Below, piece by piece: positions 1-10,800 of a stretch of DNA of 64,000 nucleotides. The first letter of the stretch is position 1, and each line of letters starts with the position of its first letter. The position numbers and the translations under genes were made by a program. The notes under the pieces were generated by a model. The model did no database searches and was not told the DNA's origin. It worked only from the letters and a program-made list of their open reading frames with translations. The stretch is taken from NCBI GenBank assembly GCA_000310025.1, contig FN649742.1, positions 4,290,988 to 4,354,987 of the forward strand. The letters run 5' to 3'. Source of the stretch: Ectocarpus siliculosus (lineage: Eukaryota > Sar > Phaeophyceae > Ectocarpales > Ectocarpaceae).

Positions 1-134
1 AGGAGGACAAGGGAACGACCAAAACAGCAATGGAGGAGGGAAGTATGGAGTGGAAGAGAGCGAGCTTCGAGCCAGATGATCTTCCCCATAACAAACGACG
101 CAGGGCTAGAGAAGAATTACCGAAAAAGCTGTAA
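1..134 (+). CDS. C-terminal fragment of an unidentified protein (partial at window edge)
   Basis: An open frame enters from the left edge (codons in phase from base 3) and ends at a TAA at 132-134. The 43 visible residues are rich in charged amino acids and carry a basic cluster, NKRRRAREE, about ten residues before the end, which could act as a nuclear localisation signal. An alternative reading is that GTAAGA at 131 is a splice donor and the gene continues: a very good acceptor lies at 508 after a long CT tract, but the joined frame then closes within eight codons. The family is not recognisable from so short a piece. Confidence 0.35.
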   Translation, partial: EDKGTTKTAMEEGSMEWKRASFEPDDLPHNKRRRAREELPKKL

Positions 135-557
135 GAATGAAGATATGAGAGTGATGGTGGTGAAGCAAGGAGGATGATGGTGAAAGCACTCCAAAACGAA
201 CTCGAGCGCAAGGTAGCAGCCTTGGTAGACACGTGCAATTTTCTTCTGTTGCTACCGTTTCTGTCTTTAATCTGGAGAACAGCTTAGCCTCCCCCATGCC
301 GCCCCCTCACGGGGTCCCAGTTCATGGCGTTCACAATTTTTTTGTGTTTTCAACCTCGCTGAGACTGGTGTAATTTCATTGGTCAGCCCGTTAGCGTTCG
401 CGGTCGATGCCAATAAGCAAGACGCATGTTTCACTCTCTATTCGCTATTTTTCACTCTCTTTCACTCTCTCTTTCACTCTCTCCTTTTCACTATATTTCG
501 CTTTCTAGGTTACGACGGGATGGGGTGTGAACCTGTTGGTATTGTTGTACCCCGCAG
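135..557. other. Non-coding interval with pyrimidine (TTCACTCTC) tract
   Basis: No convincing coding sequence. Bases about 430-508 are a pyrimidine-rich run with repeated TTTCACTCTC units that ends in CTTTCTAG. Another acceptor-like sequence, TTGTACCCCGCAG, ends at 557 directly before coding-like sequence. The interval is therefore either intron or the 5' region of the next gene. Confidence 0.4.
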
Positions 558-1862
558 ATGCCAGAGAAACACAAGGGAAGCAGGACGGGCCGCACGTACC
601 GAATGCATGTACACGGTCTGGTACCCAAAGACATGCCCCAGCGGCAAATCGCACGCGTGGCGGCGCCCTTGATTGCCGGCGACCTATATACCATGCTTCA
701 AACCAACATTCATGTGGCTGATTTTGTTGTTTGATGCCGCACGGTCCGCTGCGTTTCAATCGAAAAACAACAGGGAATCGAACCGCCAATCCTGCCGAAG
801 GAACTAGTGAGGCTTGACCGCGTGGAGTGGGTGCTGCGGCGCACGAGCGTAGCCGAAGTGGGGACGCGATTGAAGGCACAGAGAGAAGAAGAAGAAACCG
901 AGAGGGATGAGCGCGGTGATGGCGGGCCTGGGAGAGGAGGGCAGGGCAGGAAGGGGTACAGGGGGGTAGGGGGTTCGAGTGGTGGTGATGGTTTGGGTGG
1001 GATCAACATTCAAATTTGTGGCGATGTAAGCGGCGGTGGTAGCACTAGTAGCGGGTCGTTGACCGGGGGGGTAGGAGCTGGGGCAGATGATGGCGGGAAG
1101 GCGATATCTGGGACTGATACGAATGGCGGCGGCGGCGCCCCTGCCGCCGTATCTTCCGATGTTTCGTTTCCATCCCCAACAACCGAAGCGGCCGCCGCAG
1201 TCGCCACAGCGACTGTAGCACCACCAGACCCCGACGGCTTGAGCACTGGTCGCAGCGAAGGACGGGCAGCCGCTGCTCCGCCGACGGGCGCCGCCGTTGA
1301 GGACGACGAAGAGGACGACGGGGAGGAGGACGACGTCGCCGACCGTCTGGCTGGCATCTTCGAGTTCCTCCGGTCGGGAAACTCCCTTCTTCTCCCGCCC
1401 GACCTGCGGATCGACTGGGAGTCTCGGCCTGACCTAGGGCTGGGACTTCTCGCCGGCGACGACCACAAGGACGACGTGGTGCGCCGGTTTCATCCCGCTC
1501 CGTCGGCGTCTTGGTCACAGCCTTCAGCGGCCGATGGGGCAAGGAGTAGCAGCAGTCCGCAACAACATCGCGGCGCCGAAAGCGGTAGTTCAAAAAGCGG
1601 CGGCAGCGGGAAGGGCACCTCGACGTGGGCGAGAGGCCTCTGCCGCGAGGCCAGCATCGGGAGCGGAGAGCCGATGACGTACCACGATCTCCGCATGGCT
1701 CTCTCGGCGTCGGCCCCAAAGGGACGGCTGTCGGAAACGACCAACGACATGCTGGAGAGGCGCCTCGCGGAGCGGAGGAGAAGGGCGGATGAGATGGCCG
1801 CCGCGATGTGGGGCAACCACCGCCCCCAGTTTGTAGAGAACTTGTACAGAAACCAATCGTAG
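558..1862 (+). CDS. Uncharacterised protein; 5' structure uncertain, in-frame TGA at 732
   Basis: Two protein-like stretches share one frame. The first, 558-731, begins at a possible ATG right after an acceptor-like CCCCGCAG and encodes a basic segment (HKGSRTGRTYRMHVHGL, later QIARVAAPLIAGDLY). It is closed by TGA at 732-734. The second runs from 774, after AACAACAG, to TAG at 1860-1862. It encodes a conserved-looking start (PKELVRLDRVEWVLRRTS), then glycine-, alanine- and acid-rich low complexity, then a more ordered C-terminus ending ENLYRNQS. A 60-bp intron 714-773 would join them in phase to give about 414 residues, but that is short for this genome. Two genes, stop readthrough or a sequence error are alternatives. 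No family was recognised. The ordered ends around a disordered middle suggest a real protein. Confidence 0.45.
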
Positions 1863-3132
1863 CCTACAGTTTACGTCTACCTACCAAAAGGGTGAGCGAA
1901 CTACAGTAGTCTTGGGGAGTAGATCCCTCTCTGGAGCGGAGGTCCCAACCCCCAAAGCAAGTGCGTGTTCGCTGGGCAAGTTGTTCGCTCTCCTAGTGTG
2001 GTCCAGACCCGCGCTGGCGACCTGCGTGCGCAGTAGCAACTAGGGTTGCTGTGGTTCATTCCACTTCGTTCGCCACGTGTGGGACCTGACTAAAATCTGA
2101 CGAATGTACATGTCATCCTGCTCCTATTTATTCGGCGTAACATCCCGGCTCCCTAATCGGTGTGTGAAAAATATGTTGCTTGTGTCTCATCGTAAAGAAG
2201 CAACAACGGCGATAAACTCGTTCGGACTTTGACGGAACTTGCCATCGGGCCAAGTCTCTGCCGCGACGCACAGGCGCTGAGCAAATGCTTTGTGGCAGTC
2301 AAAAGCGAGCTCTCAGACAGCAGCAGCAGGAGAAGCAGCAGGGAACAATACAAGAGAACTATCATACTTGTCGTGCGTACAGGTATTTGTTATTAACGAC
2401 CGCGTGAGAGAAGCGCGGTGGGCGGCCGTTGAATGCATGCTTACGCGTGGGCATGCTTGCGCGCGCAACCCATCTCTCAGGAGCAGAAGAACGAAAAATA
2501 AGGACGTTTCTTTTCGTGAATCCGTCATGCCCACCGTATGTGTGGGGCTTCCTCCGGAAAGCATCGTGAGCAAGTCGCACGAAAGACTCGGAAAAACTAC
2601 GTTTCGTTCACACGACGCCGAGAAGGAGAGAGAGTGCGCCCAATACAAAACCGTTCACCACTCTTGGTTAAAACCGGTAATTTGTTGTCAACCAGCTTTC
2701 CAGGTTTGCCCGGACCATCATCATGGGCGTCTATCCGTTTCCGCACACCCACCACCAAACCCTACCTCCACGCTCCACCAGCACAGCGACCGCGAAACGC
2801 TGCCACTCGCTGTCCTAGGCATCATCCGAACCCACCGGCGGAGGCATTTTTCCGCGCTGTAACAAAATCGATCGCAAAATGAAGACACGACCATCCAAAT
2901 GGCGGGGTGGGTAGAGCTTCATGTGCCCCCTACCCCCCACCACCACCGCGTTACCCCCCTCTGGCACAACAACACCACGAGATACACCCAATTCTTCGGG
3001 CGGTGTCGACTGCTTCGCGCCGTCTCCTGACAACACACCGTTTTCTTCGCCGTATTTTTCCTTTTGCACAACTCTTTATCGTTCCGTGAACAAGCTGAAG
3101 AAAACGCCACACCCGCCCCAACACCCTCAATA

Positions 3133-3163
<31 letters not shown>

Positions 3164-4352
3164 GGGTACCCCCCCCCCCCCCCCCCCGGGGGAACCCAAA
3201 CCCCCCGGTTTTTTTGGGGGGGGGGTGGCCCCCTCGCCCCAAAAAAAACCTCCCCCCCTCCCCCTAAAAAACAAAAAGGGGGANNNNNNNNNNNNNNNNN
3301 NNNNNNNNNNNNNNNNNNNNNNNNNNNNNNNNNNNNNNNNNNNNNNNNNNNNNNNNNNNNNNNNNNNNNNNNNNNNNNNNNNNTTTTTTGGGGGGGGGGG
3401 GGGGGGGGGGGGGGGGCTTCCTCGTCCGCCGCTCGACCTGTGTGATCCTAATCCACCGGCTTGTCTTGGAGGCTGCTTGCACCTCTAGCCTACGAAAAAG
3501 CTACGCCACTACCGACTAGAACACAAAGATGGCAGAAAGAAAAGTACGAGTATCAAAATTGTTGACGGTCTCTCTCGGCCGACATTGTATTAATCTAAGA
3601 ACATGCAGACAACACATCTACCACTGATTTTTCCCAAGCCACATACCATCACACACATATAGTACCCCTATTCTTTCTGTTGTTCATGAGGCAAGGGCAC
3701 ATGCGTTGCACCCGTCTGGTCGTCCAATGGCTAATATGCATACATGACACTCAAAAAAATCAGAAAACCGGGGACTACATGCGAAGGGCTTCGGTTTGTG
3801 CCCATTATCCAGCATCTATCCCTCCTTCGCCCCTGGCTCGCCTGGAGGAGTCAAGCCACGTTACAAAAAAAAAAGCACCAGCGGGACCTCCCGCCTCTAC
3901 CGCTGGGACTGCACCAGTACGTCTCTTCGAAAATGGGCCTCGAAATCATGCAAATTTTTACATTCGAGCTTATGAAGAAACGACTGTGGACCGAGGGCCC
4001 GCCACCGAAAGACAGACATGACGTTTCTTCTAACCTTCTGTGCCCCAGACTCCTTATCTTGCAATAAATACCGTCAACCACGTCATGCCCCGCCATACTT
4101 TCTCGATACAACGGCCGCGGCAAAAGGGCAAACAGCACAATTCTCTATGTTTCTTTTTGCTTTCTCCGGGCAATCCTGCCGCGGTGGCCAACTTGGCACA
4201 AACCAAGCCGCCGCCGACGCAACAAGGTCAACGACGTAACAAAGATCCTGACAATTCTCCTCCAGTACCAAACTGCCGAATGTCTGATAATCCTATCGAG
4301 CCACGGTTCCGCGGCATCAAAGCACGCCACTTGTGGACGACGCGGTGTGTTA
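1863..4352. other. Convergent intergenic region with assembly gap
   Basis: This is the interval between the 3' ends of the unidentified + gene and the - strand acyl-CoA dehydrogenase gene. I see no supportable gene. It contains poly-G/poly-C low-quality sequence and a 100-N gap at 3284-3383. The remaining open frames are short, lack matching splice signals, and read as histidine/proline/threonine-rich chance translations. Confidence 0.6.
3133..3535. other. Assembly gap (3284-3383, 100 N) flanked by a corrupted duplicate
   Basis: The 100 Ns are a fixed-size placeholder. On the left (3133-3283) a T run leads into about 28 G and then homopolymer-smeared sequence. On the right (3384-3535) a T run again leads into about 27 G, followed by clean sequence. 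The smeared left tail follows the clean right sequence base by base in outline: for example left CCGGTTTTTTTGGGGG matches right CCGGCTTGTCTTGGAGG, and left AACAAAAAGGGGGA matches right AACACAAAGATGGCAGA. The two flanks therefore look like the same locus read twice. Confidence 0.75.
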
Positions 4353-4777
4353 TCATGCCACCGCGCTCTTGGCAGCGCCGGTCTTGACGCCGTAGATGTC
4401 GTCGAGGGCCGGGCGGTTCTCCGGGCTGAAGTCGCGGCCGTCCTGCATCTCCTTGCCCAGGCCGGGGAAGCTGTCGACCTGTTGGTTGGGGAATGACGAC
4501 GATTGGTTGGTTGGCTGTCCACGAGCGGAAAACATCGACTGTACCGAAGCAGGATGGGTTGGATGATTGGTTGGATGGTTGCCCGCGAGCGGAAAACATA
4601 GACCCTACACCGAAGCCGGAAACTGTCGTCCAACTCCTGCGCCCCCCCCCCCCCCTGTCGATAGACCCTTTTCATTTGTACGCCTTGTTTGGGTTCTTAT
4701 TATTGTCCCGCTACAAAACAACGTATTTTCATTCTTGAGCCGGCTAGCGCTGTCGACGTGAGTTGAAACACACGCAC

Positions 4778-4808
<31 letters not shown>

Positions 4809-7800
4809 GAGAACAAAAAAAAAAACGTGCGCACCTGGATGATGATCTCGCGGGCCGCCTCAACCTCGTCGATCAGCGCCTGCTCGTCGGCGGTGGCCTC
4901 GCGCTTCTCGCGCCTCAGGGTGCGCAGGACGCCGTCAGCCTGGACCGCCTTGGGCAGGGTGGCGTCGATGAGCGTCATCCGGTTCATGGGGTCGTTGCTG
5001 AGGAACACGTTCTCCTTGAACAGCTCGCGCACCTAGCGAAACCCGTCGTGTTTCGTGTACCGAAGTGGTTTGGGCCGGGAGGGGGGGCGTACTCGTTGAG
5101 GAAACGAAGTAAACAGAAGTTTTGGGGAGGACATGTGATGTCGAGTTGCGCGTGGAATTTTTTTGTTTGACTTGTTTTTTTGCGACAATGAGCCCCCCAA
5201 CATATCGTTCTCCCGGTAGACCGCACACCCGTACGCACGCTCTCGAAACATACGTGGCGCCCAGAAAAATAATCGGTCGAGTTACCACCTAAACAAACCA
5301 GAGAAAAGGAGGGGGCATAACAACAAGGTGTACACACAAGCCACATGGCCACGAACTATCTAACTTTACGTACCTGGGTGTCGGTGGAGATGAGCTGGGA
5401 CACCTCCTGGGCGAGGGTGTCGGAGGGCTGTTGGTAGCAGCGGCCGGTGGGGAAGGCCACTCCGCGCATGGCGAGAGAAAGCGTCTTGCTGGGGAAGTTT
5501 GCGAAGATGCCGTAGAAGGCGTCCTCGATGTCGGCCAGGGTGCGCTATTTTTTTGTTACAACAACGCGAGAGATGGAAGAGGTAGGTGAGAGAGGTGATA
5601 ACGAATTTGTCTTCAACGGTCAGGCAAAGAGGCATGTGCTCGTGAGCTTTCATTTCACTCAACATGTTCGTCAAGCTTGGACGCTTACTATAAGGTTGAC
5701 GTTTCTTTTCCCCCCTTCCCAACTGTTATCCGTGCATGTATGACCCAGCGAACAAAGGAAGAGAATCGTCAGGGTAACAAACAACGACGACGCCATCACC
5801 ACCACCACGGTCACCCACACACCACAACGACAACAACGACAACAACGTGCTACAAGTGTGGTCAAGCCCATCACATCGGCACTGCTTGCGTTTTTGTTCG
5901 TGGTACCTGCATGGCGAAGTCAGTGACCTTGTCCAGCCCCTTGACGTTCTTGTGGTGCGAGGTGTACCACAGGGTCGAGTACCCCAGGAACAGCCCGCTC
6001 AGCACGTCGGCGTACCGGCCGGAGAGCATCTCCGCGAACTGACCAATAAAAAAAACACAGCACAACAAACGGCAGCACGAGAAAAAAAAAAGCGTTTCGT
6101 AAAAAGAAGTCAGTTCGAGGTGGAACCACAAGACGCGCCGCATCCATGCACTGCCGGCTTTGAACATCACAAGATCCAAAGAGCGGGGTCTATACCGCGG
6201 GCAATGGGAAAATATTGGGCGCACATAGAAACATCACCAGCAACAACAACAGAAACAGCTATAGCAACATCACGGCCTCAGTGCATGCGATTAAACAGCA
6301 GCTCCCTCTCCCGGAAGAATCGAACAAGAATGGACTTTAGACGCCATCCCCGACTCAGCAATAGCGCACGCAATACATACACACACACCTTGATCTTGCC
6401 GCCCATGGTGAGCGCGATGTCCGAGCAGTAGGCGAACGCGGCCGTGAGGCGGTCGAGCTGAGAGGCGTAGTAAGCCGCCGGGTCGGAGCCGCGGGACCGG
6501 CTGCGCGTCAGCGCGCGAGCGAAGGACCTGGTCGAGTTGGCCACGCCGTGCCCGATGATCTGCCCCAGGGCCTTGTTAAAGCCCTGCGACGACGAACACA
6601 AGACAAAATTGCAATATTGTTTCGGTACACGTAAATGAAGTGGTGTTCCTCAGAATGCAAGACAAACACATGTAAATCACCGTATCCCTACGTAGCTTTT
6701 ACAGAGAACACGGCCTACATAACAGATCCGGGCTATAACTTCTACTTTATATGTCAAAACATGAATCGGAAAGCGAAATAGAATAAACAAGGCGTGAGAG
6801 TGGTTGACGGCACCGCCAGCAGCACGGTGTGCACTTGCATGTGCGATGACCGAAAGAAACACTTGAGGGAAAGGCGACGAGTATTTCTTCCACGTGGTGG
6901 CGAGCAGCAAGGTGACGCGTGTACCAGTCCGTACGGTTTTCGGCCACGCTTTTTCGCCGAAACACGTTGCTCATGACATGGCGAGTGCTCACGGTGTGAT
7001 CGCCTCTTGGCTCTTCGCAAGTGAGGTGTCAAAACGACCTACTGATAAACATGTTAAGAGCAGCCCACCCCCTCTTTCCTTGATCTGAATCGCACCTTCT
7101 GGTCGTCTCCGTGCTGTATGGAGCGGATGATGTCGAGAAGGTGGGGGTGCGAGCGTGTGAGGCCCTGCCCGAAGATGATGAGGCTGCGCGTAAGGGTGTT
7201 GGCGCCCTCGACGGTAATGGCGATAGGGATGGCCATGTAAGGGTTTCCCATGAAGTTGGCAGGCCCGTTGCAGATACCGGCCCCGCCCACTGTCGTCACG
7301 GAGGGGGTAAAAGCGAGGGCGGGACAGAAGGAAAGGGGACGACATGCAGGCAGGCAGAAAAAGATAGAGGCAGAGGCAGGGGGAGCAGAGGTTAACGCCA
7401 CGTCAGCCTCCTCGTGACAGCTGTACGAACACGGGCTCGAAAACGAAAACCGGAACACATGACATTTCCACCCACGATCAACACACCAAACACGACCGAC
7501 GGAACTCACAGACGTCCATGCCGTCGTTGATGTTCTGGCGCATGCGCGTGGTCATCTGCTGCTTCATGACGGCAGAGAGCACCGCGGGCTGCTCGTGCCC
7601 GTTGAGCATGGAGTTCATGAGGGCCTGTCCCGAGGTGACCAGCAGGGTGTTGCTGCCCACGGACGCCAGGTGCTCCTGGACCCCCTCGAGCTCAGCCAGG
7701 GGGACCTGACGATCAAGACGCAAGCAACACGCGGCCAAAAAAGGTACGAAAAGGGACAAGAGTGTTCTTGTTGTTACTGTTGTGGTTTGTCGTCTTCACA

Positions 7801-10800
7801 TACCACAAAACCGTAAACTCTGCTCAATACCTTCCAAACCTGCGTTGAGAACAACACGCATTTTTTTTACGGCGCTGGACTGTCTGTAGAAGCACACGCG
7901 ACAGACAAATTAAATACGAAACAACCAAAAAGAAAACAAAAACCCAACCGCCTGCCTTAGCAACGTGCTTGCGAACCCAAAAAACAAAATATAAATAGAG
8001 CACCAAACGCCGCTACTTGCACCACCACAGCAACAACAACGTCCCACCTTGAACTGCTTGCGGATGCGCGCGTAGGCCCCCACGACGGACGCGGTCATCT
8101 TCGACGCCGCCACGGACATGGCTGGCAGGGAGATGCCGCGGCCCTCGGCGAGGCAGTCCATGAGCATGTTCCACCCGAACCCTGCCCTCTCGCGGCCCCC
8201 GATGATCTGGTCCAGGGGGATGAAGACCTCTTCCCCCTCCACGGTACCGTTCATGAAGCTGTTTTTTAGTTTTCGGAAGAGTTTTTCGCGAAAGAAAGAA
8301 GCAGCAAAACCGGTGAGTGGCGTGCGTTGTGAGTGTCACCGTACCGAGAATATTCAAGGGAGCTGCTGTTCGTCATGCTTGTCCTGGTGTGTGCACGCGA
8401 GGTTTTCCGCTCGTCAACCCCCAGGAGTAAGTAGAGAATACCGCGAATGGATCCTTCTTCCTTATCCTTATCCTTGTCCTTATCCGCCACCAAGGTTTCG
8501 ACACCGACACCCCGACGCATGACACTTAAAAACTCGAGTCCAGTCTGGGGGGTGGAGTGCAAAGCGTTGCTCGAAGCATCGCTTTACTACGAAGAAGAAA
8601 ACATAAGTTGCGACATGCGGAGGAAAACAGTGATGTAACCTATTCTAGCGGCCGTGATTCGTTTTCTCGACACAACTAAAGGTGGGGCAGGGAACACGCA
8701 CAATGTTGCCACAGGCGCGCCGCGGGTTTGGCGGGGCAGAGCTTCGGGAGCAGCGGTGGCTTCCGTCACCCCGCTCCCTGTATGCTCTGTCTATACTCAT
8801 CGCACAGACCTACGCAGGAGATCTGCCTGCCCAAATCAGAATCTCACCCAAAGAAAAAAACACGCTCTCGGTCAGTCGGCGAATAAAAACATGAAACCAC
8901 CATTCTTCATGTCCAACTTAAGAAATCTACTACCCGATACCCCCGATACATACGGTTAAGCATCCCGGAAACAAAAGCTGGTCGTACCTGCTGGCGGAAG
9001 GGTCGTGCCGGTCGCCCAAGCGCAGCCCCGGGTGCCCCCTCTCGAGCAGACAGACCGTGATGCCCTCGTTGCCGTTGCCCTTGAGCAGGTTGTTCGGGTC
9101 CTGCCACGAAACGAAAAAACGACATGATCAGGAAACGTGCACCACCACCGGCCGCGAAAACGATTAACAAGCAATGGAGCAAGAACGTGTTTGAGAATAC
9201 ATGGTGGACGGGGGGGCTGCTCCCTACGCCCGCGGCGGCCGCCCCTGCTGCGGTGGAGTGCCGCATTCGTCGTATGAGCAGCCTCAGCAACTCGCACCGG
9301 CCCTCTGCACAACCACAGTCCAACCATTCATACCCGTGCCATGATCAAGAGCACAACGACTATGGACGAACGCAACAACAACAACCCCCCGCCCCTCACG
9401 GCCGCTGCTGTTTCCCTACATTCACATGCAAAAGACACCCAAAGCACAGAGCGACAAACTCTTGCCGCCTTTTGGGATACAAGTACAAACCTTGAGGTTG
9501 AACGCCAGCCCGACGATGCCGGCCACGGGCGCGAGCGTGATGTAGCGCTTCTTGAAGGTGGCCCTGACACCCATCACCCCGTTCTCCTCGGTCACGTAGC
9601 CCACGTCGCGCATGGAGGCGGCGTCCGAGCCGGAGGAGGGGCCGGTGAGTCCGAAGCAGGGGATCAGCTCTCCGCGCCCGAGGCGGGGCAGGTAGTTGTC
9701 CTTCTGGGCCTGGGTGCCGTACCTAGTTCGAGAAGTGGGTTATCCGGCCGGAGGGCGGGTTAAGGGACGTTTTTTCCAAGGCAAGTCGTATCCTTGAGAC
9801 AAATAATTGGGAGGAATAGCACGTCGTTTCACAGCGTGGGCTGTCAGGGTTCGGCGTGTTTTGCCCGTTGCTTGTCTCAGTTGATGCACTTCTTTACCGC
9901 ATGCGTCTATCGCACTTTCGATTGAATCATGAAGCAGGGGCAACGACTGTAGCAGTCTCACCCAGACGCAACAATACCACCAGAAGCAGCAACATCAGCT
10001 AGCAGCCTGACAGCAACCCATCTAGCGGGCGTCATGATTCGCCCTACTCCTGCCCCTTCCCACGCCTCCCCCGTGTTTCGCTGCCAACACCCATACATGC
10101 GTGTTCTCCTGCCGGCGTACCTCAGGAGGAGTTCGCCGGGGCCGAGGGAGTTGGGTACCATCACGCTAACGGCGGCGCTGCCGCTGGCACAGCTGATCTT
10201 CTGAACAACCTGGGAGTGGCCGTGAGCTGAGAATCCCAGGCCACCTAGTATAAGTCATCGCGCGCGGGGGGGGGGGGGCAGCGGTGGTGAATTTAAGGGT
10301 AACACATGACTCATTAGTGTACGGTTGCTGCTGTTATTGGTTCGTTTGGCATGAAGCCAACGCACAGGTTCCGTGTGGGGCTTCAGATACCACCGCTAGC
10401 AAACTTCATCGAAACCTCAACAGCAGAGCATACGACCCCAAAATATCAGACATGTGTATGCATATTGCACCGCCAATAGTCGAAAGCAGAACCGTATTTC
10501 GCCAACATCACAAAAAACAATCAACACTTACGATGACGGCAACACCAAGACTCAACCTCAATTAACACCCTGCTGCCGTGGGCGGCGACACATTAAACCT
10601 AGCGAAGTCGCCATTGGGCATGCATGCATGCGTGCCTCACCGTACTCCTGCGGGATGACCATGCCCAGGAAGCCCTTCTCGCGCATGTAGTCCCACGCTT
10701 CCTTGGGCAGGTCCCTGTCCTTGGAGATCTGGTAGTCGTCAAGCATCTCGCACAAGGTCTCGACCTGTGCAGAGGAGGAAAAGCGGCCAGAGCAACAAAA

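Noticed and set aside
774-797. tRNA T-arm-like sequence (GGTTCGATTCCC on the minus strand)
   Set aside because: The 5-bp T stem does not pair and no acceptor or anticodon stem fits around it; it lies in coding-like sequence.
2921-3488. Gly/Pro-rich open frames across the N gap
   Set aside because: Translations of homopolymer artefact and N bases.
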